Positions 1 through 7,606 of a stretch of 38,857 nt of DNA are shown here, piece by piece. A program made the translations under genes and the position numbers. Origin of the DNA: Methanotrichaceae archaeon. GTDB lineage: Archaea > Halobacteriota > Methanosarcinia > Methanotrichales > Methanotrichaceae. The stretch is from the NCBI GenBank assembly GCA_013178225.1, contig JABLXE010000019.1, forward strand, positions 1 through 38,857, read 5' to 3'. The notes beneath the pieces are model-generated. The model did no database searches and was not told where the DNA came from. It worked only from the letters and a program-made list of their open reading frames with translations. Each line of letters begins with the position of its first letter. Within the stretch, counting starts at the first letter, position 1.

Positions 1-1
1 A

Positions 2-1465
2 GATAAGAACGTGAGATGGGGAGCAGCTGAGGCTATCGGTTCGGCTTTCCAGCACCTGACTGACAAAGACCAGGCCTGGAAGGATCTGCATAGGCTGACC
101 CAGGATCAAGATAAGAACGTGAGATGGAGATCCGTTTGGGCTATCGGTTCGGCTTTCCAGCACCTGACTGACAAAGACCAGGCCTGGAAGGATCTGCATA
201 GGCTGACCCAGGATCAAGATAGGAACGTGAGATCTTTGTCCAATTTCGGCCTTGGTCGTGCTTCAATCCTCAAAGCAACAGAATCTATAGACATAAACGA
301 TTTCAGGTCCAGACTGGATGAAGCTATCGGGTTCTTCGAAAGATCCTCAAATGATGCAACATATTATCGCCCTGGCGCATTCTGCCTGCCATTTTACCGC
401 TCGCTTCATAGTATCCTATTTACAGAGGCATCTAGGGATGCTGAAATCCAAAAATATCTGGCCGAGGCAAAAAATGCTGCATCCAATTCAAGGAGCCGAA
501 GAGCCCTCTTGGAAGCAGTTGAGAATCTCGCTCAGGCCCTCCAGGAAGTGAGGTCCTACACTCTCGACGATATAGTTTCATGCAAGCGAGATCTCAAGGC
601 CTATACCCGATACTGTTTCAAGGCTGCAGAGTGCCTGAAGGATGTAAGAGAAGATGCTCCTTTCGCCTCCAAAATAGTGGACGCCGTAATGGTCGATAAG
701 AGCTTGCCGATCCTGGACAGAAGGATCAAAGCCCTATTCCAAGAAGTCGAAGAAGCAACTGGAAGGCTCTGCAAAAACTCCAAAGGAACGGAGCTTGAGG
801 AGTTCGGCAGGTCTGCTTATGAGAGCACCAAGGGCCTAAACGAGGTAAAATCCCCCATAGCTGCTGAACGGCATTTAGAGGACCTAGTTCCCCTTCTCAA
901 GGCTAATTGTAACAGGCTTCCAAAAGATGCCCAGGATTATCTGAGATCTCTGATCGAGTCCATGGATTCTGCCCCATTGGAGCAGCGATTCGGAATCCTG
1001 AAGGAGGTACTGTGGGCCACCCTGGTCCAGGGTGGAAATGACGACGACCGGGCCAAAGAGCGGAAAGAGCTTTTGGGCCTCATCAGGAATCTTGATCACA
1101 GCATCTTGACCCTGAAAATGAGTGCCGGACTTGCTCGAAAGGATCTCTTTGACCTTAAGACGCAGATCGATAGCTTCCAGAAAAGAGCGGAAGCCGAAGG
1201 CCTCAACGAGGACGATCTGAACTCAATTCTGGAAGAAAAAGACCGTGCCATGATAAAGAGCCTGGAGAAGACCAGAGACGAACTGCTCCGGGAGGTTAAG
1301 TCTTCCGCACAACGCCAGGCCAGCAGAGAAGATGCCAATGCCAAGATGATTTTAGAAAGGCTTGAAAAACAGGAGCGTATGAAGGCCAAAGACTACCTGG
1401 GAATTCAAAGCGATATCTCTTCGATCGCTGGATTGGCTCTTGGAGTCGGCGCAGTACTTCTTTGA
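2..1465 (+). CDS. HEAT-repeat protein, 5'-truncated by the window edge
   Basis: The frame is open from base 2 (D-K-N-V-R-W), so the true start lies outside the window; the GTG at 11 is inside a repeat. The N-terminal part has 36-residue helical repeats (core: AIGSAFQHLTDKDQAWKDLH), two nearly identical and a third one decayed. HEAT/PBS-lyase-type repeats form alpha-solenoids that bind other proteins. The remaining ~400 residues are helical and charged, with a long coiled-coil-like stretch near residues 370-460, and end in a hydrophobic segment (IAGLALGVGAVLL) that may insert in the membrane. No catalytic motif is visible. Arrays of such repeats are common in Methanosarcinales genomes. The partner is unknown. 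Confidence 0.85.
   Translation, partial: DKNVRWGAAEAIGSAFQHLTDKDQAWKDLHRLTQDQDKNVRWRSVWAIGSAFQHLTDKDQAWKDLHRLTQDQDRNVRSLSNFGLGRASILKATESIDINDFRSRLDEAIGFFERSSNDATYYRPGAFCLPFYRSLHSILFTEASRDAEIQKYLAEAKNAASNSRSRRALLEAVENLAQALQEVRSYTLDDIVSCKRDLKAYTRYCFKAAECLKDVREDAPFASKIVDAVMVDKSLPILDRRIKALFQEVEEATGRLCKNSKGTELEEFGRSAYESTKGLNEVKSPIAAERHLEDLVPLLKANCNRLPKDAQDYLRSLIESMDSAPLEQRFGILKEVLWATLVQGGNDDDRAKERKELLGLIRNLDHSILTLKMSAGLARKDLFDLKTQIDSFQKRAEAEGLNEDDLNSILEEKDRAMIKSLEKTRDELLREVKSSAQRQASREDANAKMILERLEKQERMKAKDYLGIQSDISSIAGLALGVGAVLL
3..218 (+). repeat. Two tandem 108-bp coding repeats
   Basis: Bases 3-110 and 111-218 are near-identical 108-bp units (36 codons); they differ only in a short stretch after GTGAGATGG. 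A third unit starts at 219 and diverges after about 15 bases. The near-identity at DNA level implies recent expansion or gene conversion inside the HEAT-repeat gene. More copies probably lie upstream of the window. Confidence 0.9.
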
Positions 1466-1474
1466 GATGAACCA

Positions 1475-1735
1475 TTACCCGAGCTGCCCAGCTGGCCTGA
1501 TCAAATCCCTAAAAGCCTTGATGTGCTCCAGAGCCTTTATTCCCTTCTCGGTGGTCTTATATGTGACTATCTGAGCGTCCAATATTTCGAGAAGGCCAGC
1601 CATTATCAGCATATCCAAATGAGGCATCACAGTATTAAAATTGAGATTGGCTTGATATACTATCCTGGTTTTGCTAGCTGGCTCCCTGCAGATCTCCAAG
1701 ATTTGCTCTGCAATCTCCTCCCTACTTCTTTTCAT
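1475..1735 (-). CDS. Winged helix-turn-helix regulator (archaeal, ArnR1-like)
   Basis: An 86-aa protein with the layout of a small archaeal winged-helix domain: helix 1 (RSREEIAEQILEIC), a helix-turn-helix (SKTRIVYQANLNFNTVMPHL), then a wing with the typical ending YKTTEKGIKALE. Proteins of this type bind DNA as dimers and act as transcription factors; the target is unknown. A TATA box (complement of 1759-1766) lies about 26 nt upstream of the ATG, so the mRNA is probably leaderless. It is convergent with the HEAT-repeat gene, 9 bp apart. Confidence 0.85.
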   Translation of the reverse strand: MKRSREEIAEQILEICREPASKTRIVYQANLNFNTVMPHLDMLIMAGLLEILDAQIVTYKTTEKGIKALEHIKAFRDLIRPAGQLG

Positions 1736-1758
1736 AATCTTATGTCAGTAGCTAAAGT

Positions 1759-1766
1759 CATATAAA
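1759..1766 (-). promoter_or_regulatory. TATA box for the winged-helix gene
   Basis: The minus strand reads GCTTTATATG here, a good archaeal box A. It is centred about 27 nt before the ATG at 1735, the spacing of a leaderless transcript. Confidence 0.6.
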
Positions 1767-1902
1767 GCAATTTTCTATTGTTTTTCGTTCCCATTGGCAA
1801 CGATCTGGCGAGAGAATCTATGGAGCAGATTGAATAAAATTCAAATGCTATTATAATAGAGCACAAACCGAGCAGTCAATAAACCGTATACTAGAGCTGA
1901 CA

Positions 1903-1922
1903 AAAGGCCAATTTTGACCTTT
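1903..1922. promoter_or_regulatory. Palindrome, possible operator
   Basis: AAAGG-C-CAA-TT-TTG-A-CCTTT forms a dyad broken only at one position per arm. It lies in the 220-bp gene-free stretch between the winged-helix gene and the 3' end of the next minus-strand gene. It could be a regulator binding site; no T-run follows it, so it does not look like a terminator. The rest of 1767-1957 shows nothing recognisable. Confidence 0.35.
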
Positions 1923-1957
1923 CTTAAAGCTTCAATCTCAACGCACTATTTTGATCA

Positions 1958-2641
1958 TCAATGTCCTAATTTCAACATCCACCTCCTTACCCCAAATTGA
2001 ACATTATTTGTGTCATCCAGGGCAGACCGTTGCCAACTGTTACGATACACATCCTCTTTTCTGATTTCGCTATCACTAAGTTCATCAGCTTTGGCCGTTA
2101 GCCTTATGGTCCTACGGCCATCGTTCGGTGTATGACCGCAGTTCATGGCGGGACAGATCTTCTCAGCTCTTCTCAATGCCCTGATGGCATCCCTACGGCT
2201 GGGCGGTTTCCCTTCTTTGCCTGCCAGGAAGTCTCTGGCCTGGCTGGAGTTGAAGGCGATCTCCTTCTTTCCTCCGGCGATGATCTTTAGGTGATCTACG
2301 ATGGCCATGGCTCTCAGTTGGATCTTTGTGACTGCCTGTCTGATCCGGCCTTCTTCTGCAGAAGATGCAGGAGGATTGGCCTTGAGGGCATCCTGGATTA
2401 TCTTGATCTTTTGTTTGATGTAGGCATTGAGGAGCATGAGCTTGCCCATGGGCGATTTCTCGGCTTTGATGCCACTGGTTGCTCTGGTGTTCATTTCGGC
2501 CAGCTTGCGGCCGCGTAGTATTCCTGACTCCTTGAGGACGTTGGTCAAGTTGTTGTAAATCTGAGTCAAATCGACAAAGAAGGCCTGCAGCTCAGAGACT
2601 GGAATCTCGATGACTTCTTCAGCTTGGCCAGGCCCCATCAT
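1958..2641 (-). CDS. Unrecognised helical protein with possible HTH segment
   Basis: A 227-aa protein with no family I recognise. The N-terminal 70 residues are amphipathic helices (ELQAFFVDLTQIYNNLTNV), the middle is basic and helical. Residues about 132-165 (SSQARDFLAGKEGKPPSRRD onward, then AIRALRRAEK) could be a DNA-binding helix pair. The last ~50 residues are low in order and may be a frameshifted or eroded end. GGAGGCGG sits four bases before the first ATG, which supports this start. It lies next to two small-RNA-like cassettes and an RHH gene, so it may belong to the mobile region. Confidence 0.6.
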   Translation of the reverse strand: MMGPGQAEEVIEIPVSELQAFFVDLTQIYNNLTNVLKESGILRGRKLAEMNTRATSGIKAEKSPMGKLMLLNAYIKQKIKIIQDALKANPPASSAEEGRIRQAVTKIQLRAMAIVDHLKIIAGGKKEIAFNSSQARDFLAGKEGKPPSRRDAIRALRRAEKICPAMNCGHTPNDGRRTIRLTAKADELSDSEIRKEDVYRNSWQRSALDDTNNVQFGVRRWMLKLGH

Positions 2642-2746
2642 AAAACCGCCTCCGCGAGGGTGCGTCCTTCAACCTCGGGAAGGGCATACAAAATAGTGTG
2701 TTCATGCGGCGGCACGGCATCCGTGATTGGCCCTATATCCGGCACA

Positions 2747-2866
2747 GATGCAAAGCTATTTATTCCAGCTAAGGCTATTCCTAACATAGACGTTTACTCC
2801 TGTGGTGGAGCTTTCCAGTCCAGGTGTTGCGAGCACCTGGGCCGGACCCAGTTTTTTGCTTCTTTA
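2747..2866 (+). ncRNA. Small-RNA-like cassette, copy 1
   Basis: The unit starts with a shared promoter-like block (GATGCAAAGCTATTTAT, a BRE/TATA-like pair). About 25 nt later come a shared GACGTT block and a hairpin: GTCCAGGTG (2818-2826), 7-nt loop, CACCTGGGC (2834-2842), followed by a T-run at 2849-2854. A second copy with compensating stem changes lies 256 bp downstream. The predicted RNA is roughly 75-85 nt from about 2784. The overlapping 87-aa frame at 2624-2887 shows no protein family and is not conserved in copy 2, so an RNA is more likely. Confidence 0.5.
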
Positions 2867-2914
2867 ACTGACCGTGATGGATTTTAGATAATTATGATTC
2901 ATGAAATGGGCTTT

Positions 2915-2972
2915 GACCTTATTCTCGAAGGTCGCGACTTTGTAATTTAATACTTGAAGTCGCGAGAATAAG
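2915..2972. other. Bulged inverted repeat with alternative pairing
   Basis: CTTATTCT (2918-2925) and CGCGACTT (2933-2940) pair with the contiguous block AAGTCGCG-AGAATAAG (2957-2972), leaving a 7-nt bulge on one side. The 5' arm can instead fold on itself: GACCTT (2915-2920) with AAGGTC (2928-2933). It lies between the two small-RNA-like cassettes. The function is unknown; a mutually exclusive pair of stems is what a regulatory RNA or an eroded palindrome would show. Confidence 0.4.
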
Positions 2973-3002
2973 CGCTTCCATAATTTGGAATAAAGCGAGT
3001 CC

Positions 3003-3118
3003 GATGCAAAACTATTTATGTTAGCTAAGGCTATTTTATGCATAGTTGACGTTCCTTCTACGGCTTTTCTGGTCCAGGGGTACCAGCCCTGGACTAGACA
3101 GTATTTTATTTCCCCTCT
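3003..3118 (+). ncRNA. Small-RNA-like cassette, copy 2
   Basis: Repeats copy 1: GATGCAAAACTATTTATG, then TAGCTAAGGCTATT, a GACGTT block, and a hairpin GTCCAGGG (3072-3079), loop GTACCAG, CCCTGGAC (3087-3094), followed by a T-rich tail (TATTTTATTTCC). Relative to copy 1 one inner pair changes from T-A to G-C and a T-G wobble becomes T-A. The structure is kept while the sequence drifts, which is the main support for a transcribed structured RNA. Confidence 0.5.
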
Positions 3119-3175
3119 TTGTAGTATGATCTTAGTTCATGGGCTATAGCCGAAGCTTGGGGGTCAGATGATAAA

Positions 3176-3331
3176 TCAAGTTGAAGACGCCGAACTCTCT
3201 CTCAGCTTGGTAAGCGCATACTCTAAGGCATGAGTTCGAGTTGCAAAACGACTCTTGTCAATCTCCTCGTCCATCCAAGTTACGAGATCTTCCTTGATGG
3301 AAGCTGTAACTTTGATCTTTGCTACACCCAT
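3176..3331 (-). CDS. Ribbon-helix-helix (CopG-like) DNA-binding protein
   Basis: A 51-aa protein. It begins MGVAKIKVTASIKEDLVTWM and continues with DEEIDKSRFATRTHALEYAL: a beta strand (KIKVTASI), helix 1 (KEDLVTWMDEEID), a turn (SRFATR) and helix 2 (THALEYALTKLRE). That is the complete RHH/MetJ-Arc fold. Such dimers bind short direct or inverted DNA repeats and often control mobile elements or toxin partners; no toxin gene is adjacent. The TATA box (complement of 3354-3361) is about 26 nt before the ATG, giving a leaderless mRNA. Nearby repeats or palindromes are candidate targets. Confidence 0.8.
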   Translation of the reverse strand: MGVAKIKVTASIKEDLVTWMDEEIDKSRFATRTHALEYALTKLRESSASST

Positions 3332-3630
3332 GAAGATAACAGCGTATTATGTCGTATTTAAGTCTATTTCTAAATTAATTATAAGGTTCTGGATATAAAA
3401 TATTATTATTATTAAAGTTTGAGGGCCGATCTATATCTCGAAACAGGCCACTAAGTTTCGATTTTATACCCGGCTCGTTTTTTAATCAAAAAATTTTATT
3501 GTAAACCTGCCTGTAATAAAGAGAACTTGAGTTATTGAGTTAGCAATAAGATGCGCGAACTAGGCCATCCAGCACAGCCATCATCAACCAAATCTGCTGT
3601 CTTTGCAGGATTTCGGGAGCCCTCTCCTCT
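3332..3630. other. Gene-free AT-rich stretch
   Basis: Contains the RHH gene's TATA box (complement of 3354-3361, TTAAATAC). I see no coding frame, RNA fold or repeat in the rest. The minus-strand gene that follows ends at 3631. Confidence 0.5.
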
Positions 3631-5151
3631 TTAAAATTTTCTCAGATGGCGGTCCAGGCGGCTCAAGGTGGAAGGCGCCGTCGTCCCCATTTGGGAGAAT
3701 GCAGCCGGTCTTCTATTCAGCTGTTGCTCGATGCCGGATAGCCATCTCTGAGTATCCTGTCTCTGTTGAGCTTCTCTCTCCAGCCTTCTCAAGGCATCCA
3801 TGGTATCGAACGCTGGCACCCTGGTCTCAGGAGTATAGGTCTGCCTCAGATGGTCATCCAGAATGCGGAGCGTGGAAGGCGGAGTTCCAGCAGCGCCTGT
3901 TAGGGGCCGCCTGTTCAATTGATCAGAAGTACGCTGCAGCCATCTCTGGGTATTCTGCCTCTCTTGAGCCTCTCGCTCCATCCTCTTCAGAGTGTCCATG
4001 CTGTCAAATGTCGGCATCCTGGTGGGCGGATCGGGAGTCCTCATAAGTTGCTGATTCAGGAGGCGGAGCTGAGAAGGAGGCGCTGCCTGAGGTGGCGAAA
4101 ATATCCTGGTTAGGTGCTGATCTAAAATGCGAAGCTGTGAAGGCTGAGAAAAGGCATTCCCCCTCTTCGGCTGGTTAGCATTGAAGGCATAGGGTGGGCG
4201 GAGGCTCTTGGGAATCCCTATCTTGGTAGGCACGTTTATGGTCTGTCCTGGCCGTAGAGAATTGACGTTGATATCGGGGTTGAGCTTCTTCACGTCTTCC
4301 GTGAATCGCTTTCTGTCGTTGTAGCCGTAATCCTCGGCTAAATACCACACTCTGTCTCCGGGACGGATTTGGTGAGCAGTGTAATGAGTGGCATCAGTCT
4401 CTACTTTGGGTATGCGCCGGTAAGGCACGAATACCTGTTCAGGCTCGAAGAAATCCTTCGAAATCATTTGCTCGACGAAATCCTGTTTTCGGCGGTACTG
4501 GACCTGGTCCCGGCCTGAGATATTGCAGTCGCATCCGGCGCATCCTGCTGCCCTCCCTGGCTTGAAATCATCCATTGCGTATTGCATCATATAGCGAGCG
4601 CCAATGGTGGGTCTCTGTGGTGTACTTAGCCAGCTTTCGTTGATCCAGGTGTAGGTTTCATCCGTCCTATCCATTGAGCCATCTTCCAGCAGGCCGGTTA
4701 TAGTGTAAATAGCAGGATTCTTGTAGCTCATCTTCTCTCGCCAGCGGTCTTCCGCCTTTCCGCTGCCGCAAGAGAGGATGGCCAGGGAACGGAGGTTGGG
4801 GCCTGATGGGGGAAGGTCCTGCGGCTTCAGGATATACGAGCTATGCCGGTAATCGGCCGACGCCGCCCAGGGATATCCTGTATTGGGATCTCCATGCGAG
4901 TACCAGAATATCCCTACGGTCCGGTCTTCCTTCCAAATCTTCAGGAAATCTTCCTTGGAGCAGTTCTGCTTCTCAATCAACTCAAAAGACCTTTCCGAAA
5001 ACGGTTTTTTAAATCCCAGTATATATCCCGGAGCCTCGGCTTTGAAGACGCTCTTCAGATTCTCGAAATAGGTTCGGGAGAGATCCTGCTCCGGGCCGGT
5101 GAGGTAGCCGCTTATAAAGTAGATGTACTTGGGGCTCGCTTTTTCGCTCAC
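3631..5151 (-). CDS. Caspase-like (clan CD) protein with LysM domain and C-terminal repeats
   Basis: A 506-aa protein. Residues ~8-130 fit a caspase-like fold: a hydrophobic strand ending in SHGD (His86), then a second strand ending in LAILSCGSG (Cys128), the His/Cys dyad spacing of clan CD peptidases and CHAT-type domains. A Cys cluster CAGCDC is at 204-209. Residues ~257-308 are a LysM domain (HQIRPGDRVWYLAED ... LRPGQTINVPTK), a glycan- or wall-binding module. The last 180 residues hold ~70-residue repeats built on PSQLRILDQHL and FDSMDTLKRMEREAQERQ, probably coiled-coil. No signal peptide is seen. The GTG start overlaps the TGA of the upstream gene, so they are co-translated. Protease activity is inferred. 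Confidence 0.6.
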   Translation of the reverse strand: MSEKASPKYIYFISGYLTGPEQDLSRTYFENLKSVFKAEAPGYILGFKKPFSERSFELIEKQNCSKEDFLKIWKEDRTVGIFWYSHGDPNTGYPWAASADYRHSSYILKPQDLPPSGPNLRSLAILSCGSGKAEDRWREKMSYKNPAIYTITGLLEDGSMDRTDETYTWINESWLSTPQRPTIGARYMMQYAMDDFKPGRAAGCAGCDCNISGRDQVQYRRKQDFVEQMISKDFFEPEQVFVPYRRIPKVETDATHYTAHQIRPGDRVWYLAEDYGYNDRKRFTEDVKKLNPDINVNSLRPGQTINVPTKIGIPKSLRPPYAFNANQPKRGNAFSQPSQLRILDQHLTRIFSPPQAAPPSQLRLLNQQLMRTPDPPTRMPTFDSMDTLKRMEREAQERQNTQRWLQRTSDQLNRRPLTGAAGTPPSTLRILDDHLRQTYTPETRVPAFDTMDALRRLEREAQQRQDTQRWLSGIEQQLNRRPAAFSQMGTTAPSTLSRLDRHLRKF

Positions 5152-5876
5152 ACCCCCGCCCTCCTCGATTCGTCTTTCGACTCTTCAGAGGCAAAGCTGA
5201 GCTGCGAGTTGACAATAATATCGTCCAGCAGAGCCAGGTTGAGGTCGATCTCGTCGGCTATCTCGGTCAGCTCCTGCAGGGTGATTCCGGCCTCCTGGCA
5301 GAACCTAATAACTTCAGGCTCGGCAAGCTCTATGGGCATGTTGGTGGTATTCTGCAGCCAGTGGGCCAGAGCCAGCTTGGCCTGATCGGATGGTATTTGG
5401 TCGAAGGAGAACTGCTCGATTAGATGGTTCAGCATCTGCTGGCCATATTGGCGCAGGCAGTGCTGGACTTTGCCATTGTGCTTCTCGGCAAGGACCTGGG
5501 CGGCTTGGGCGATGGTCAGAGCTGCTTCTCGGGACTGATCCGGAGTCATGCCCATTCTCTCCAGCAGGGTGTGCATCAGAATTATATCCGGATGCTGCTG
5601 GGCTTTTCCCTTCTCAGCCATCGCTCCGGCCAGGGAGCTTACCTCCAGCAGGTTGAGATCGGCCAGCATCTGCGTCATGCCCCTTGCTCTATCCGCCTGG
5701 ATCTGAGGCTGGCCTATTCGGAATAGCAGACAGAAGACCAGCTCATGCCAGCGTGCAGTCTCCACCGGCCACTGGTATACATTGAGCGACGGGGCCAAAG
5801 CCCTTCCATATTCTACGAGTAGTTTCCTTACTGCATCCTTTCTATCCTGGTTTTGGGCTTGCGTTTCTTCTGTCAT
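5148..5876 (-). CDS. Helical protein, possibly a divergent HhH-GPD-like fold
   Basis: I chose the ATG at 5876 because GGAGGAAG lies 6 nt before it; a TTG at 5900 would add eight residues. The 242-aa protein is all-helical. The order WHELVFCLLFRIGQPQIQAD, then SREAALTIAQAAQVLAEKHN, then LAEPEVIRFCQEAGI loosely follows the endonuclease III/HhH-GPD fold. There is no clear helix-hairpin-helix or catalytic Asp, so enzymatic repair activity is unlikely and the resemblance may be chance. Its stop overlaps the GTG of the caspase-like gene (GTGA), so the two probably act together. Confidence 0.45.
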   Translation of the reverse strand: MTEETQAQNQDRKDAVRKLLVEYGRALAPSLNVYQWPVETARWHELVFCLLFRIGQPQIQADRARGMTQMLADLNLLEVSSLAGAMAEKGKAQQHPDIILMHTLLERMGMTPDQSREAALTIAQAAQVLAEKHNGKVQHCLRQYGQQMLNHLIEQFSFDQIPSDQAKLALAHWLQNTTNMPIELAEPEVIRFCQEAGITLQELTEIADEIDLNLALLDDIIVNSQLSFASEESKDESRRAGV

Positions 5877-5909
5877 ATGCTCTTCCTCCGAATAGTCCAA
5901 CTGAGCAGT

Positions 5910-6461
5910 TCACGGTTTAATGGATCCCGGATTCAATTCGAATACCCTTTCTGCGGTATGAGGCGTGAATTCGTCATACTCAAAGACAGCGTGAGCCAGC
6001 ACGTATCTGATGGAGGCTGGGATCATGGTTACATAGGTTAAGACCTGCTCTACGCCTGGTTCGACGAAGAAATAGTTGTAGCCCTTCGGTATGACACTTA
6101 CGTCATTGAGGACCTTCTTGGGGAAGGAGAGTCTTGGTTCATAGCCTTCCCAATAACAAAGGGCCTTTCCGCTCTCGATGCCTCTGACCCGGAGGACTAT
6201 ATTCGTGAATTTGTGCTGCACATCTCCACGATTATGGATATCGAGCAGAAACTCAGTCAGGTAATAGCCTTCCTCCGGCCCGTAAACATTGCAGTCGATA
6301 TGAAATTCAATATGGGGAACATTCTTTCTCTCTCGTTCCCTGATGAGGTCCTCGCGCTCGAGCTGCTCTCTATGAGCTTGCCGATTTAAGAGCAGGGTGG
6401 CTATGGAAACTGTTGCAGTCGCTAAAATTCCGGCAAGGGCAATCCAGTTGCTCGCTTCCAT
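5910..6461 (-). CDS. Membrane-anchored protein of unknown function
   Basis: A 183-aa protein. One N-terminal transmembrane helix (WIALAGILATATVSIATLLL) is followed by a short basic coiled-coil stretch (RQAHREQLEREDLIRERERK). The rest is a beta-rich domain (~50-183) with several aromatic strands, for example GYYLTEFLLDIHNRGDVQHK, resembling small immunoglobulin-like folds. The charge pattern suggests a single-span protein, but its orientation is uncertain. It lies 33 bp upstream of, and co-directional with, the HhH-like/caspase-like pair. No family recognised. Confidence 0.65.
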   Translation of the reverse strand: MEASNWIALAGILATATVSIATLLLNRQAHREQLEREDLIRERERKNVPHIEFHIDCNVYGPEEGYYLTEFLLDIHNRGDVQHKFTNIVLRVRGIESGKALCYWEGYEPRLSFPKKVLNDVSVIPKGYNYFFVEPGVEQVLTYVTMIPASIRYVLAHAVFEYDEFTPHTAERVFELNPGSIKP

Positions 6462-6515
6462 AGCTCTCCAACTCTCCTTAGATTAAGTATATTTCATCAC
6501 GATTAATTAAACTTG

Positions 6516-6542
6516 TTTATATCAGGAGTCATGAATCTCCTG
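6516..6542 (+). promoter_or_regulatory. TATA box and small hairpin ahead of the nuclease gene
   Basis: TTTATATC (6516-6523) is a fair box A. CAGGAG (6523-6528), 8-nt loop, CTCCTG (6537-6542) forms a 6-bp stem right at the expected transcription start, so it could be an operator or mRNA 5' structure. Confidence 0.4.
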
Positions 6543-6568
6543 GCCAAAAACCGCTTACATCTCCCTCT

Positions 6569-7333
6569 ATGATACAATCCTTCGCCTATAAATCGATAGC
6601 TTTAAAACCTGTATCTCCTCTCCCTTCTCTCAAATATGAGGAGGGATATAATATTAAAAATTTAAGCATCTTTCTGATGCTAGCCTTGCTGCTGCCTGTT
6701 GCCCTGGCCGCCCCTGATGAGGCCAGCGGCGTAGTAACTCGGGTCATCGATGGTGATACCTTCGAAGTCCAGGGCTTCGGCACCGTCAGGCTGGCGGACA
6801 TCGACTGCCCGGAGTTGGGGACGGCAGATGGGTCTAAGGCTCATGCCTATGCTACATCGTGGCTGCAGAGCAATCTGGTATATCTGGATGTGGACGACAG
6901 GACCGGCCAAGACAAGTACGGCCGCTGGGTCTGCGTGGCCTACCTGGCCAAGCCGGACGGCTCCATCAATTTATCCCGGAACTTCAACCGCATGCTGGTG
7001 GATGTGGGCCAGGCCTGCTTGTGGGACTTCTCCAATAACGAGTTCGATCCAGCCAGTTGGTGGGGCGGCCAGATCCCCGGTTCGGCCTGCGTGAAGGTCA
7101 ATTCGGGATCGACCACTACTTCTGCAGCCCTATTCACGACGCCTTATTCTTCCGGCTCTGGCTCTTCTTCAGCCGGCGGGAAGTTCGTGGGCTCGGTGAA
7201 GAGCAACAAGTATCATTATCCCAGCTGCGAGTGGGGCCAGAAGATCAGTCCATCTAACGAGATCTGGTTTTCATCCTCGGCCGACGCCCGGGCGCATGGA
7301 TATGTGCCGTGCAAGGTGTGCTGTCCGCCGTAG
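6569..7333 (+). CDS. Secreted thermonuclease (SNase) with C-terminal Ada-like metal-binding module
   Basis: The SNase domain runs from about residue 54: GVVTRVIDGDTFEVQGFGTV, then RLADIDCPE, and DDRTGQDKYGRWVCVAYLA with the family's Asp and Arg. It is a Ca-dependent, staphylococcal-type nuclease that cleaves DNA and RNA. The C-terminus (YHYPSCEW ... DARAHGYVPCKVC) is a zinc-binding Ada-type module seen in many secreted SNases. The hydrophobic segment NLSIFLMLALLLPVALA is a signal peptide. It sits awkwardly 30 residues in from the ATG at 6569. A strong GAGGAGGG (6638-6645) precedes an in-frame ATT at 6653, which would give a normal signal peptide, so a non-AUG start is possible. Confidence 0.9.
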   Translation: MIQSFAYKSIALKPVSPLPSLKYEEGYNIKNLSIFLMLALLLPVALAAPDEASGVVTRVIDGDTFEVQGFGTVRLADIDCPELGTADGSKAHAYATSWLQSNLVYLDVDDRTGQDKYGRWVCVAYLAKPDGSINLSRNFNRMLVDVGQACLWDFSNNEFDPASWWGGQIPGSACVKVNSGSTTTSAALFTTPYSSGSGSSSAGGKFVGSVKSNKYHYPSCEWGQKISPSNEIWFSSSADARAHGYVPCKVCCPP

Positions 7334-7416
7334 ATCCTTTTTTGGAGTATGCAGGTCAGAAGCGAGAACAATATAAAGCTCCCGAACCCTTCCCGCCTGA
7401 AAGTGAGTGCTCAAGT

Positions 7417-7572
7417 ATGCTCTTCAAACCCGAACACGTAGAAGAGCACATCATGGAGCTGGCGGAGGCGGCAGTGGAGCGGCTATCTCAGAGGGAGGTT
7501 GTGGAGATGCCTGTTCCTCCGGTGCTGAAAAGTACAGTTAGGGGAAGAATGAGGCAAAGAGAGAGGAAGTAG
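7417..7572 (+). CDS. Small helical protein, unknown
   Basis: A 51-aa frame, MLFKPEHVEEHIMELAEAAV followed by a basic tail ending RGRMRQRERK. A TATA-like AATATAAAG lies at about 7366-7374, and a weak GTGAG precedes the ATG. The same frame stays open back to 7309, overlapping the nuclease end, but the upstream part looks non-coding. It is convergent with the DUF333 gene. No family recognised. Confidence 0.4.
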   Translation: MLFKPEHVEEHIMELAEAAVERLSQREVVEMPVPPVLKSTVRGRMRQRERK

Positions 7573-7606
7573 AAATTGAGACGTCCTCTCTCGATGGTGT
7601 TTGTTC

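Noticed and set aside
2624-2887. 87-aa plus-strand frame over small-RNA copy 1
   Set aside because: It crosses the hairpin and T-run, shows no family, and is not preserved in the second copy.
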